Below are positions 46,477 to 59,143 of a stretch of 64,000 nt of DNA, piece by piece (position 1 is the stretch's first letter; each line of letters starts with the position of its first letter). A program made the position numbers and the translations under genes. Origin of the DNA: Pomacea canaliculata (taxonomy: Eukaryota > Mollusca > Gastropoda > Architaenioglossa > Ampullariidae); NCBI RefSeq assembly GCF_003073045.1, contig NC_037600.1, positions 14,465,188-14,529,187 of the forward strand, written 5' to 3'. Under the pieces are notes generated by a model. It was not told the origin of the DNA. It made no database searches and saw nothing but the letters and a program-made list of their open reading frames with translations.

Positions 46477-47285
46477 TTATTTCCGGTACGTTCCCTTGAT
46501 GGCGCCTGACGGGGTGTAGATTTGTTTCTGGTAGTCGCTGAAGAGTTGCAGGTTGCGCCACGAATAGAAAGAGCGATCCACGTACTTATCTCCCTTGTAC
46601 CACGGCCCCAGCTTGGAGGCGCTGGAGAGCGTGTGGCGAGCCAATCGCTTGACGAGGACCCTTGACATCGCCGCAGGGGAGCTTATTCTGCGAGGCGTTC
46701 GCGATCGCCATCTGGTTTAAGGTCAGAAGGGCGGGGTTGCCACTGACCTGTTGTCAGAGAGAAAATGTTTCGTTGGGACTAGTGGAAGTATTGTTGCAGA
46801 TGACTTGACCACTTCTTCCTCCCTTTTCAGAAGTTTGTTTTGGTTGAGAGATTGTGATACTTACCTATCGTGAAACCAGACTATTTTGATGCCAACTTTT
46901 ATTTTTTTACACTTTGTTCTGTCAATGCCATTGTTCATTCAAACCAACATTCACTCACTCACTCACACGATGGACGAAGCACCTGCACGCCCAGTGACTC
47001 ACCTGAACGGAGCTGGTCGCTGGACCGTGGAAGCTGTGAGGATGGGGCAGGGCGGCTGGTGACTCGGGAACTGCAGAAGGTTCAGAAACATGAGCAGACG
47101 GCACGACTGTAACGACTTCCGGTTTGACAGGGGTGTTGGCGGGGTCTGGTGAGCCACTCTCTGCTCTTGATGCCGGGTGAGTCTCACTGGAAGGAACAGC
47201 AGCAGCAGCAGCGCCACCAGTCTCTGTCTCAGAAACCTGGTCATCTAGTGTGTCTTCGTGCGATTCATCCATTGACGATCAACAG
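46477..47285 (-). CDS. Candidate two-exon - strand gene, product unknown
   Basis: On the - strand an exon with acceptor (tacccag|CTG, first base 47285) carries an ATG at 47272 in the context TCAATGGATG. It encodes 90 residues rich in Ala, Pro, Ser, Glu and Val and ends at a strong donor (TTCAG|GTGAGT, last base 47003). A good acceptor (gacaacag|GTCAG, first base 46747) continues the frame in phase 0 to TAA at 46586-46588, giving 143 residues. A second, overlapping frame in the downstream exon (46668-46477) encodes 63 residues: a basic, mitochondrial-presequence-like start (MSRVLVKRLARH) followed by a Trp/Tyr-rich segment. I recognise neither. One may be an artefact, or the exon may hold a separate small protein. 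A possible - strand leader exon with donor CTTG|GTAAGT lies near 49020. Confidence 0.35.
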
Positions 47286-47289
47286 CTGG

Positions 47290-49015
47290 GTACAGAGAAG
47301 GGTGGAACATGAGATGCTATATGTCGGGCCAGTAGTTCAGGCTATATATCCAGGGTCAATCATGCCGGCATATCAACATCTATACTAGTGGAGTCCCTGA
47401 ATCATGTCGGCATATCAAAGAAATAACGGTCGTCAATCACTCATACGGGTACTTGTCTCATTTTCTACCCTAAATCTTTCGTCCCTCTTTCCCTCCTGTT
47501 GTTCAGTCTGCCACCTCAGACAAGCCTGGTCAGGACCACCAACATGGCCGCTTGACGACGGTCGACACAAAATTCTGAATGGCACTTGTAATTGATCACC
47601 AAACTGCCGACCGCTACCTCCCAGGCCGCATTATTCTACTCGTAAATCACAAATGGCCGCCGAGACCTTAATTAGGCGATAACGGATAGGGGAGCCGTTC
47701 GCAAGTCCTTCTGTCGTTTGCAATAATGTGTGACCGTTGTGCGCACACCACCAAGTCACAAACAGTCAGCTATTGACTCTGCTTCTAAAGTAAAAATACT
47801 TTTTAATCAGTTAATTATAATTATCATAATATTTTTGGTTCATCATATAATTTAAAAGGGTCTGCTTTAAATTTTTCTAAGCAGTTTTTTTAAGAGATTA
47901 TTTTCTACATTTAAATAAATAAATAAAGCTACATTTTAAATAAATAGTTGAATGTTTAGCAAAATATTTTAATGAGGTCTTAAATTAAAATATATTATTC
48001 ATTGTGTATAAGAGGATCACAATTTTTCCCTGTGAACTGCTAAAGAAATATGCGTGTTTGAACATGACTGAAATAGGACGTGGGAGGATTATTATTGGTT
48101 GAGTTTACTAACCACTACCAAAGTATCAACTGGCAGAATAAATTATGAAAGACAGGTAGCTAAGAATCACGTATATTCGGGCTCGTGCACACACACACAA
48201 ACACACAAACACACACACACACAGGTAAACACATACACATACGTGTGCACGGGTTTCATTCCCTCGGTGCTTGTAAGACTTACTTTCATAATTAACATCG
48301 TAAGATTAAAAAATCCTATCGACTTTGCCACCTGCACCCTTAATAATGCGGTTCTACCCACACGAGTGACCTGGGCGAGGTGCCAGTGTCTGTAGACTCA
48401 TTCATACCATGCCGCAATCGACATTACATGTTACATGCTACATGTTACACAGTTGCCTGTTCCAGCCTGTGTTCGTCTCTCCTGCAAGCTGAGCAGAAAG
48501 TTCTCGGTTCAGTGCTTGCAAAGGCGGGGCAGGGGGGGGTTGCGTGGAGGAAGGGGCAGGACTAATGGGAATGTCAATGGGGAGATTTTCCACTTGGAGG
48601 AGAGATTAACGGGGCTTTAAAGGCGCATGGAGCGACCACCAGCAATGGCTTCACGGTGATTGTTAGCGATGAGAAATCTGTATCACCGTCATGTGACCCC
48701 AGCACGAAGCTGACGAAGCTGTGTTCTGAGATGAAGATGAAGTGACGAGATTTCGTTAAGCAAAATGGAACTGATGAAAAGGAAGATAATATCATTTACG
48801 CTCCTTTACAGAAGCTAAATCACAATTCAGTGTTCAGAGTCAGACGCGCACACAGACATGCAGAGTAAGAAGAAAAAGAAAACACACACACACACAGAGG
48901 AAGGACGGAAGAAAGAAAGAAGCGCACAAGACAGGGCGGCTTGAGATAAAGTATGGGACAAATACTTTGGTGACCTGACATCAACTTCATAAAACAAAAC
49001 ACTCAGCCAGTAGGA
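47290..49015. other. Intergenic or intronic DNA, no exon seen
   Basis: Mixed AT-rich sequence with a (CA)n run at 48187-48225. If the - strand candidate has a leader exon near 49020-49080, this would be its first intron. Confidence 0.4.
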
Positions 49016-49559
49016 CTTACCAAGAATGGCTCCCTCAAGCGACCGAGAGTCAACCGTCTATAAACTCCGGGTTCTGTTACTTGATACTGCTGCTGCCCCC
49101 TGCAGGTGCCAAACCGCTGAGCTGGGGACTGCTGCAAGTGGCTGGGTGGCTAACGAATGAACACTGAACGTCGATTACAGAAACAACCGAAGTTTCTGCG
49201 AACAACTGACTTCAAAGCAAAACCTTCCCGAGGGAACAGACCTCTAGTCCAGCAGTTCCGTTGCCCACGTTCCAACTTAACGGATTTTACTGACATCAAA
49301 GAACTGCTGACATTATTGGAGCAGATAAAAGTCCACCACAAACAGAAGGGAGACAATATTAGTTCGTACAGCACTCGACCGACACACACGCTGACCGTGA
49401 CAACCGACCGTAACGGAAGTGCTCTCACCACCTGACTGACGCCCCGCGTACCTGTCGTGTCCTTCAAGAACAGGTGTCCTCTACGGCGTGGTGCACGCTG
49501 GGACTGCTCACCTTGCCGCGTCCGACCCTGACAACCAAAAGGAAAAAAAAAAAAAAAGG

Positions 49560-49788
49560 ACCGAGGCAACTAAATATCGTTAAATACGCTCGAAGGTGGA
49601 CGGATGGCCGGTCGTTTATTCTCGAACCCTCGCCCTTTGCCAAGCGCGCACACGAACAGTGTGGCGATCTCTTGTGCTCGTTGCCACGCTTGACATCAAG
49701 TAGGAAGCCGTTTGTGTTTGAACAACAGTTTGAACAACAGTACATGCGCAGAGCCTTTGATGACTTGAAAGCACTTTCATCGCAACAG
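49560..49788 (+). other. Possible + strand exon with strong splice donor
   Basis: The frame reads '...RQLNIVKYARRWTDGRSF' through to 'YMRRAFDDLKALSSQQ' and ends exactly at CAACAG|GTAAGT in phase 0. Composition is more balanced than in the flanks. No upstream partner, homology or downstream exon was recognised, so it may be chance or the first exon of an untraced gene. Confidence 0.2.
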
Positions 49789-50164
49789 GTAAGTGCAGGC
49801 AAGAGCGTTTTCTCCTCTCACTTTTGTCGTTTCTACTAACGGGAAAAAAAGGAACGGTGGGCGATGTAACCATTTAAATAAAAAAAAAAAAAAATAACGA
49901 GGATTCATGTCTCAAGTGTTTGTTACAGACCATATAACTTAACCTGTATTAGTGACCTACCTTGAACAGATGGTGGCGCTGCAGTGCACACAAATATAAC
50001 AAGACTTGAGCTTTAGTTCTTGCTAGGTGGAAGTCAAGATCGTTCAGTAACCTTTAGTCATTCGGAGAGTCAGATGTTTAAAACTACAATTTTCTCGAGG
50101 CCACCTTTATGTGAAGTGCGGTGTCCATCTCCCCACTTTGTCATCCTTATTCCTATACTCGGAG

Positions 50165-50245
50165 AGGTATCCATTCGATTGGCGGTGTGTTTACTGCGCC
50201 ATACGAGATTCGAACCAGACCGCCTAGTCGTTATCATGCGAGAGT
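50165..50245 (-). mobile_element. SINE head fragment
   Basis: On the - strand 'GACTAGGCGGTCTGGTTCGAATCTCG' contains a perfect B box (GGTTCGAATCTC). No complete tRNA cloverleaf or A box at correct spacing was seen, so it is taken as a SINE remnant rather than a tRNA gene. Confidence 0.4.
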
Positions 50246-50249
50246 TGTA

Positions 50250-52260
50250 ACAGAAAAACTAGTTATCTTGCAACTACTACTACTACTACTACTACCACTA
50301 CTACTACTACTACCACTATTACTACTACTACTACTACTAATAATAATAATTTTATGTGGCGTATCTTGGCTCTATTCGTGCTTTACACAGACGATTCTCT
50401 CCTTTTTTCGACATACCCACGTGCACACACGCACACACACATTTACCCAAAATAACAACACGATACAAATACAAATCCTAAGAAACACCTTGTGGAGATA
50501 AAAGAAACGATGTAGGATTTTGAAAGGAACAAACCCGCCAGAGATCTTTCACCACGTGGCCAGCCTGTCATGTCTGTCTATGGAGGTCTTTAGACATCGG
50601 CCATTCTAAGGTGCAACACAGTATTGCGTGGTGTCTGCAGGTGGGCAAGCCATAACTATTGTGTAAAGCAAGGATTATCGGCCACACTACGACGACGGCG
50701 ACTCGCCGTGCAGCCACCTGTGATCCTATCAACTGTCAACAAATCAAACAAGCCTGTCACCTGGCAAACGACAATCAGCTTTTCCATGGGATGACCTCAG
50801 GGTCACGACTTCCTTCAGGTTTTCCATTCGTGAACTTGTCACGTCACGCATATTCTTCGACAGTTGTGATATGTTTACATTCTTAAAGGTCTAGTGGGGT
50901 GTATATTTTTTTCTGAGAAAATGTCATAGCAAGATACTGCTTCTCCAAACGCGAGTAAATACCGCCCTTCTGCTCTGGAGATACACACCTGGAAAATATC
51001 GTCTGCCAGCAGTCCAGTCAATACAAGTTCCTGGTTTTACCATTTCAAAAAATTGTACCCTAGACCTTTTTATTAAAAAAAATTAAATATTTACTGATTT
51101 TGAAAAACCATATTTTGGCATTCGTTTAGGTTTATGTAATTAATGTCTTGTCATAAAATGAATCCAGTAAATTGGGAAAATAATTCGATGGTTTGGGTCC
51201 ATCATTGGCAAGACAACAGTTTTTTTCTTTAAAAATTGTTCGTTTGTTGTTGTTGTTGTTGTTGTTTTTCACATTTTTTTACCCTATTAGAACGAAGTAC
51301 ATTTATTTAAAATCTTTTCTAGATTGCTTAAAGAAAATAATTACTCGGAAATCGTGTATAAGTTGTTTCTTTTAAATTCAGAGATGTATTAAACAAGTTT
51401 ATTGCCATCAAAAGCAGTTGTGGAACGAAAAACATTAAATTTAACAAATTTAACTTATATTAATAAATAACCTTATTGTATTTATAAATAAATACGTGTA
51501 TATTAATAAATAGTTAATACAGCTCCATTGGCGCTTGCCTAGAAGACAAACCTCGAACACAACAGAAGACATTCACTCGCACGCACACACACACATAAGA
51601 AACACAAACACGTTCGCACACCTGTTTATTATGCTTGAAGTACTACCACTGCAGTGCTGTGATCCACATAGTTCACTTTAAACTTCTTTGGCATGAATGC
51701 AATAAGTTATACTCTCTCGCTAAACAAGACCTTCAGGAGTGGCCTATAGCAACAATTTAACAATTAAAAATTAACATTGCGAGACATCAACAAACTTTAT
51801 CTTGAACTGCAAGATTATCACACACAGGACGGCCAATGAAACTAGGCAAGCTGTGCAATTAAGTTAAAGTAAAGAAAATTACTATTTTTTGTGCTCATAA
51901 GGGTGTGACATCTCAAGAAAATGGAGAAAAATGTCGACATGGGCAGCAGTAGGTAACAATGACAGTCATCAACTCCAGAACTATATTTAGGAATAGGTAA
52001 CGGAATTAAAATGTCTTGCTACTGTGAGGCCTGAGTTTGCTTACCGGGCTCTTATTACAAACATTGAAACAGTCCAGTCAACTGCATTTTGGCAAATATT
52101 GAAACAATCGCCTCACAAACTTTCATCCACATCTTGTCCTTTTTTTTCATTCCATCTTTCCTGCAGCGGTAGTTTGAACACTTCATCTGAAACACGTTCA
52201 ACTCTCGACCACAAAGACTAGAGCGATGGTTACCTGGCTTGTTAACCGACCCTTTGGTAT
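50250..52260. other. Intergenic DNA with (ACT)n microsatellite
   Basis: A (CTA/ACT)n run lies at about 50270-50350, (GTT)n at 51244-51265, and the rest is AT-rich sequence downstream of the decarboxylase gene. No exon was recognised. Confidence 0.5.
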
Positions 52261-52271
52261 AAACCATAATT

Positions 52272-55200
52272 TTATTGTTTGGCTTTGTGGGAATTGAGCA
52301 CGTGGTCAGCAACATCCTTGATGACATCCCAGGCGTAGACAATGTCCTGGCTCTGGAGGCTGGGCCCGCACATGGCCAGGCGCAGAAAGAACTTGCCCTT
52401 CATGTGAGAGGGGACCAGGTGGATGCGGCCATCATTGTTCACATCTCTCAGCAGGCGTTCAGATGTCGCATCTTCACCCTGAAACAGAAACCTGTTATTA
52501 ACCAAGAAACAAGTAGGCTGCAACAATGGGTGCGTGCTTGGGTGTAAATTGGTTATATAGATACATAAATAAATGTATCACCATTAATATGCGTGTGTGT
52601 GTGTGTGGGGGTGTAAGTTAAGTTAAAGACGATTATTTGTAGCCTGTGGGTTAGTAATGGGGAACTACTGCGCAAAGTACCTTCAACCGGAAGCAAACGA
52701 GCCCCAGAATGACCTCAGCGGTGATCTCAAACCTGTCGTCAGTCTTCACTAGAGCCTCGAACTCATGCGCGAGACGCACATCCTGTGAAGAAAGTGAAAG
52801 TGAGGCGGTGAGGTATGTGAGGAAGATAAAGTGAGTTTATGATCAAGTGAGATCATGATGAGGTACAATGATGAGGTACAATGATACAGGTACAATGATG
52901 AGGACTCATTGCCATGTGCAATCAGGTGAGACCACCAGGGCCGCCGAGAGCCAGCCCGGGCCCCGGGACAGACGACCTCTCCGGGCCCCTTGTACTTGAA
53001 ATCGTAAATTATTTTCCCAGTATATAATGTAAAGGAGAAGAAGAAAAAAAAAAAATCCACTGACCATGGCCGGGCCCCCTTGACAGCCGCGGGCCCGGGT
53101 ACACCAGACCCCCTGTCCCCCCCCTCTCGTCAGGCCTGGAGACCACTAACCTCTGCCCTCTATCTCCACCTGAAGCCATAGGCGCCATGTTGGTACTCAG
53201 CGCGATTCTGTCTCAGGGATTGTTTAATAAACTGTTTACGTGGCAATGTTACAACAGAGACAGTCTTTCAAGTCTTCAAGATTTCAACTCAAGACCATAG
53301 AGTATAAAATATGAACAAAATATTTGTCCTCGAGCTTTTCTGTGTTGATACTATCAAATTGTTTTTTTGTCAATCGCATGCTTACCTTCCTGATGGCCTC
53401 CTGAAGTTTCTGTCGTCCATAAAGCCTCAACACAAACCAGATCTTCAACGAGCGAAACTTTCGTCCTAATGGAATCTGCCAATGCTGTGGGTCACCAAAA
53501 CAAAATTTGAATGATCTACCTTTTATATCCCGAAACACTTTACAGGTAACTGTTTATTTTCCAAACAATGGTGTAGAGAACAGTTGTTTTGTAACAGAAG
53601 CATCAAATTTACGGAGACATAGAAGTCAAAATTCTTACATCTAGAATAAAAAGTTGTTAAAAAATGTGAAAAAATTTTTTAAGAAATCAGAAATTTTTTA
53701 ACAGACATGAAAAAGAAGGATTACCCTAAAGTCTGGCATCACGCCTTGGTTTTCATGTTTAAGGTAGAGTGGGTCGACATCAAAGGCGTACCGAAGGTAA
53801 TCAGTATTCTGTACCCTGAAATTACACAAAAATTAGACACTGGGATACAAAGAACCGGGTAGCTGCATTAGGACATCAATTCTCTAACCAATCTTTCATC
53901 AGGTGGTTATGAGGTTAAAGGGAAAGAATCGAAAAGCGTGTGGCGTCATCAAAACCGAGTTGTGTCCCTTTAACATCTTTTACGTGAGGACTTTATACTA
54001 GACGCCGGCAAGAGCCAGGGCCGGTTTCCATGACTGTTCATATCTCCTTCATTACACTGAACACATTTGGACCACAATGCATTATTCTCACTCAATGTCA
54101 CGAGGGACTTCCTGTCTACAAACATTTCTCACTGAATTATGACGCAATGGTCGGATCAATCCGGTGAGTGGCTTGATGTGACAAGGGAAGGAAGCAATAC
54201 ATCAAGAATATAACAATAAGACTACTCATAATATATAATACTCAGTCCATATTACTCACCACAGAGTAGAACAGTCGAACATGACCTTCAGCCACTTGTG
54301 CGGGTTGAAATTGAAAGACATGGCATACTGGGAAAAAAAGCACAATAGTCAAGGGTCAGTCGCTGATATCCTCTACGAAATTAAAAAACATATACAATAG
54401 GCTTGCATAGTATAAACAATAACGTAATAGGATGCTTTCGTGTAACCGAAGGCAATGTTTCCAGTAACTAGGATTAACGAGGGTGATTTACTGTCGGGAA
54501 GCGAAAAAATATTTTGAGAAGTTCTATTTCAGTTAGCGCCTGTCACCAATAAACTGAGCGCTGGCTGCCCTGGGTTCAGCTCTCGTCTCAGGCACGCTGT
54601 TCTTTTTCTGTATGTGACATCTGTTTATCTGTTTACAGGGCTGGCTGCCTTGCCCTGATATAGTCTTAGTTGCTGGTTCGACTTAAAACGCCAATTTTCT
54701 CCTTCTCCTCCTCCTCCTCCTCCTCCTCCTCCTCCTCCTCCTCCGCATCCTAAAGAACAACACCCACCTCAACTCCGTCCAACAGGGGACGGAACTCTGG
54801 ACATATAAATGAGCTCCCAGCGTAAGCAGCGTCGATGTGCATCCACACCCCGTGTTCTTGGCCTTGAGGTGAGGACAGGAAGACAGGACGTTAAAAGTTG
54901 TTTTTTTCTTTTCTGACAACTGTTCAATTTTCCCTTTGAAGTTATCACAAACAGGAATTCATTGTGCATGTGTGCATTGTTTTCTTCATTCGACATTATA
55001 AACAAATGTATATAATCTTTTATGCACACATTCCTCTCTCTCTCTCTCTCACACACACACCTCTTTATTTATTTATTTTTTATTTACAATACACTCTTTA
55101 AGACTCGCGCCTAAAGTTTGGAGCAAGTGTTTGTATTGGTGTGGTTGTGTGTATGCATACTAATGTGGCTGTATTGTAGATGTGTGTGTTAGGTTCACAA

Positions 55201-57859
55201 TGTGCTATCATGTTCCTGCTGCCTCTTATCCTAGCGTGTGGATGCATAAATTATCTATCATTAACTCACAGATGGGACCTAACTCTTTCAGATTGTCAAA
55301 AGCACAGGAGGTCGTGGTACCGGAAGTAGCAACAACCTGCACACAAATAAAAAGGCGAGTAATGATTAAGAGATCAAAACGCTGATGATAACTAGCTGAA
55401 ATATAGTCAATAAAGACAGTAACTAACTGATAAAGACAATAATTATTATCAAACATTAATCAGCAAGATACAAGATAAATAAAAGAGAGTACAGCACAGT
55501 TCCTGGAGACCTTCATGCCAAACAAATATCTTTTTGCACGAAGTTCGAAGAGCCAAGAGCTGATCGGTTACACTTTTATACTTTTATACTTGCAATAAAG
55601 TCTTTACAGAATGCAGTACATGCTTATTACCATCTGCACCTCTACATACAGATATATGTTTTATATACACGCACACACCTTGTTCTTACAAACTAAAAAA
55701 GGATGCTACTCTCTAAAATAGTTTGTCTATAAATGTCTATTATTAAAAGAAGTGTCTTCGAAGCGAACAACGATTACAAACTACAATTCATGAGACCCAG
55801 CTTTAAAACTTTGTCTAAAATAAATTAATTCTAAACAAACAACAATTCTAGTAAAAAAAAATACATTACATTATTGTATTTTATTGTTATTTCATTTGTA
55901 TAGTAATCAGAATAGAAAGAAAGAAAACTCACAAAGAACGGAATGAAACCTTTAGCTTTGTCCTCCAGTATGGCTTCTTGTAAGGCTGGACCTCGCAGTG
56001 AACCCTTCTCATCCGTTTCCAGTTTGCGCATGCGCACTGCGCCGATCAAGCCAGCGCGTTCCACGGAAGAGTGAGCCTAACAATAAACAGGTTGGACTTG
56101 CTCAGAAAAACATAAACCATACATATTCACGAATAATCCAATAATAAACATAGTGAGAATATGATTAAGAGGAAAACAATTCTTTAGTAAAATTTAGTAC
56201 AAATTTCAGAACAAAGCAAACTTTTATGAGAGTAAAAGATTTTTATCAGAGAAAAAAATTATTGTGCTGTGGATATCGGTTTGGTTGGAGTACTTAAAGA
56301 AGGAACAGTAAAGCATCTAAACTGTTATCTAAACGATTTTTGAGACCGAATAGATATTTTCCCTTGTGACTCCGATTGCTGAAGTTCCTAGAACTGTCAA
56401 AATACAGAGTAGAGTATTACACCCTGTCGCAAAGGAACCCTTTCATTGAGTATTATTTTCCCCGCAAAAGAATAAAATATACAAAATATAAATATAAAAT
56501 ATCTTTAATATTCTTAGTACCTGATCGGAGCAGTAAGCAACCAGTTTGTCCACGAGCTGGCCCAAGGTATAATCCGGGTTCTTCTTTTGCTCTTTTTTGA
56601 AGAAGAGTGTCCTGGCAGACAAGAGGCACATGAGGGTTGCTTCGCTGGCTGTTCCCTGTCATCGCACAACGAATCACAAACATCACAAATCATCATCATC
56701 GTCATCGTCGTCATCGTCATCATCGTCATCGTCGTCGGTTTGATTATCTAAGCGAACATCATCGTCCTGGAGGCAAAAATGTACGAGTGACATCGCAAGG
56801 CACTACTATTAGGAGAGGTAACACGATTTTCTGAGTGTGTAGCTCTTTGCCTTAGCCATGAAGTTAGCGCCCCTGCTGCGTTCCGTGCACATGTCCCCTG
56901 TATGACCCCACGTCACCTGTATGACCCCACGTCACCTGTATGACCCCACCTCACCTGTATGACACCACCTCACCTGTATGACCCCACCTCACCTGTATGA
57001 CCCCACCTCACCTGTATGACCCCCACCTCACCTGTATGACCCCCACCTCACCTGTATGACACCACCTCACCTGTATGACGCCACCTCCCTTGCCAGGTCC
57101 CGAAAAGAGGAAGGTGTCCGGAAGTTGCAGCATCTGGCCCAGCCAGTCCATCATCAGCACCTCTAGCTCTGTGCAGGATGGACACGACGCCTGTAGGGAC
57201 AGAGTCGCAAATGCTCGGTCGTCATGGTGACGAGGTACAGGTAAAAGGCGCCCCCTCTCTCTCTCACACACACACGCACCCGAGACACGAGCTCCCAATG
57301 GTTGTTCCAACATCACCACAGTCTCCTACGGCCCTGTGCATGTCACTCGGTCTGTAGAAACACGTCACCTGTGTCTACAACCTGTACGTCACTTCACACA
57401 CACAGGTGCAAGGAGGAGGCACGAGAAGCGGGTTATGGAAAATGTGATCGACTTGTTTCCATGGTTATAGAGTTGTGTCCAGACTCGCAGGTGTTGCTTC
57501 ACCCGTAGTCACAACTCAGTGGCAAAGATGCACAACATAAAGAAATATCTGGGGGTCTGGACAGTGGATCCTAACTTGGAGACAAGACCTGATTCCTGGC
57601 CTGCCAGCCATCTTCGTCCTCTTGTCAAAAAACTCAGGTAAGTTCAGTTTTATTTCCCCGTGTAGTTGGCACTCACTGTCAGTTCAGCTAATGAATGCTC
57701 CCATGCGTAGCAGTTTTATATTTCAGCTAAAAAAGTATTACTGTCAACAGCCTTCCCTCAATATTCTTCCGTTTTTTTTTAATTTTTGTTTTTGTTTTTT
57801 TTTTTTTGCAATTTATTACCTCCCACGTTCTCGCTAAAATTATGGCTGTGTGCGTGAGC

Positions 57860-57897
<38 letters not shown>

Positions 57898-59143
57898 CAT
57901 GATCGTTATACACGTGAAGCCTTGGTGACATCATCATCATCATCGTCATCATCATCATTATTATTATTATTATTCACTGGCCCTGACGCCTTGCCACTTG
58001 ACACACGTGCAGTTTGTTTCGTGTTCCGTTGTGCACATTACTTTCATCTCTTCCAACTCCTCCACCTCCTCCTCCTCTGTTCTTGTCAAGAAATCTTAGC
58101 AACGAAAATGTCTCAAGGGCTAGACATCTTACTGGTGTACAAAGCGACAGAGAGTTGATGTCACACCAAGAACTGCACCAACAGCGAGAAGGCGGGGTCA
58201 CTGGCGCCACTTACCCACGTGAAGCCGATGCAGCCAATGGCGTTGCAGAGGACGTCAGCCAGCATGGACGGGTAGGACGAGGCTGTCGGGAAATAAGCGA
58301 AGAACTTCGGCGACTGCCAGTGCGTCACCTGTCACACCAAGAGTACAATGGTGACGTCACGACCTTACCTAACAAACACACGTTGGACTTTGAATACTAT
58401 ACAAAACTGTTATAGGTATCATTGTTATGTGGTAATTTATTTATTTATTTATTTGTCTGTGGAGAGCAGGGCGGATAACTAGTGAGCCACGTGGCGAGAT
58501 TTAGCGACTGACGTGTGAGCCTTGTACGTGGGTGCTACGAGCGTGTGTGTGCACGTGCATGCGTGTTACAGTCTCACATGCATTATTAAAAATGTATCTC
58601 TCTGTTTGTTTATTACTGTAAAGCGCAGGGAGAATAACAATTGCGCTCTCTATATATCTCCTGTATTTAATTGAATTCATTAGAACTATAGAGACAAGGT
58701 CTGAAGGTCTAAAATATTCTTTTAAACGACTCATGTATGCAATTCAAAACAGAATTAGCTTAACTGCATTTTTTTTTTAAACCCTCCCTTGTTAAAGTAG
58801 ACGCATTGCAATAGTTGAAGTGTGGGACAAGTAAGACACTGTACAACTGCCACAAAGGGAAACTACTCACTCCTGGCATCACGACCCTCTCCACGTCTTT
58901 CAGCACATCCTCCCACGAGTCGGGGGTATCTGGGGCCTTGTCGGGGATCATTCCTTTCATAAACCCTGGTTGAACATCAGGCAGGGCTCGCCGAGACCCG
59001 ATGGAATCCAGATAAGAAGTGACATAATGGAGCATCTCCGCGCCATGTTCCTCGAATTCTTTGCTTTCCATTGGTTCTCCTCAAAACCGAACTTTCTAGT
59101 CTTCGTTCTACCAGACTTTGCAATGGATACTGGTGTTTAAGAT
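52272..59143 (-). CDS. Aromatic L-amino-acid decarboxylase family protein (tyrosine/DOPA decarboxylase-like), 480 aa
   Basis: This is a group II PLP-dependent decarboxylase making tyramine, dopamine or a similar amine in the cytosol. Exons on the - strand: 58871-59143 (ATG at 59069-59071), 58215-58328, 57071-57190, 56521-56655, 55933-56076, 55270-55336, 54768-54862, 54260-54327, 53725-53815, 53386-53484, 52681-52782 and 52272-52478. All borders are GT-AG, and the join is 481 codons. The length equals human DDC, and key residues fall at the same numbers: His192 (AHSSVERAG), Asp271 (HIDAAYAG), Lys303 (NPHKW) and Tyr332 (DPLYLKH). His192 and Tyr332 indicate a decarboxylase rather than an aldehyde synthase. 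PLGRKFR has Gly where vertebrate histidine decarboxylase has Ser. The DPLYLKH-x2-QG segment resembles invertebrate tyrosine decarboxylases, so that specificity is favoured but unproven. The 5' UTR begins at a splice acceptor (ttttcag|ATC, 59143), so an upstream leader exon exists. AATAAA overlaps the stop codon. Confidence 0.93.
54545..54695 (+). mobile_element. tRNA-type SINE copy in decarboxylase intron 7
   Basis: 'GCGCTGGCTGCCCTGGGTTCAGCTCTCG' (B box) is followed by 'TATGTGACATCTGTTT', 'ACAGGGCTGGCTGCCTT' and a 3' part 'AGTTGCTGGTTCGACTTAAAACGCC', then a (TCC)n tract. It matches the copies at 30.2, 38.6 and 62.1 kb. Confidence 0.6.
54699..54744. repeat. (TCC)n microsatellite
   Basis: About fourteen TCC units directly follow the SINE and end about 25 nt from the exon 7 donor. 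Confidence 0.9.
55036..55062. repeat. (CT)n(CA)n microsatellite in decarboxylase intron 6
   Basis: Simple dinucleotide run. Confidence 0.85.
56897..57085 (-). repeat. 19-20 bp tandem array of the exon 3 splice donor of the decarboxylase gene
   Basis: On the - strand the exon end and its donor, GTCATACAG|GTGAGGTGG, are repeated ten times head to tail. Nine of the ten copies keep CAG|GTGA. The most upstream copy (exon last base 57071) is the one needed to read [13 protein letters not shown] in frame. Unit lengths are 19 nt, with 20 nt in two units that have an extra C. Confidence 0.95.
57853..57897. repeat. (GT)n(GA)n microsatellite in decarboxylase intron 2
   Basis: Dinucleotide run. A (ATC)n(ATT)n run follows at about 57929-57973. 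Confidence 0.9.

Noticed and set aside
49150..49569. 139-codon - strand frame and 92-codon + strand frame near 49.2-49.5 kb
   Set aside because: The two overlap antisense, neither has splice context or known motifs, and the - frame begins in a poly-A-derived Phe run.
50180..50240. tRNA gene on the - strand
   Set aside because: There is a perfect B box, but no A box at the right spacing and no foldable acceptor stem; fits a SINE fragment better.
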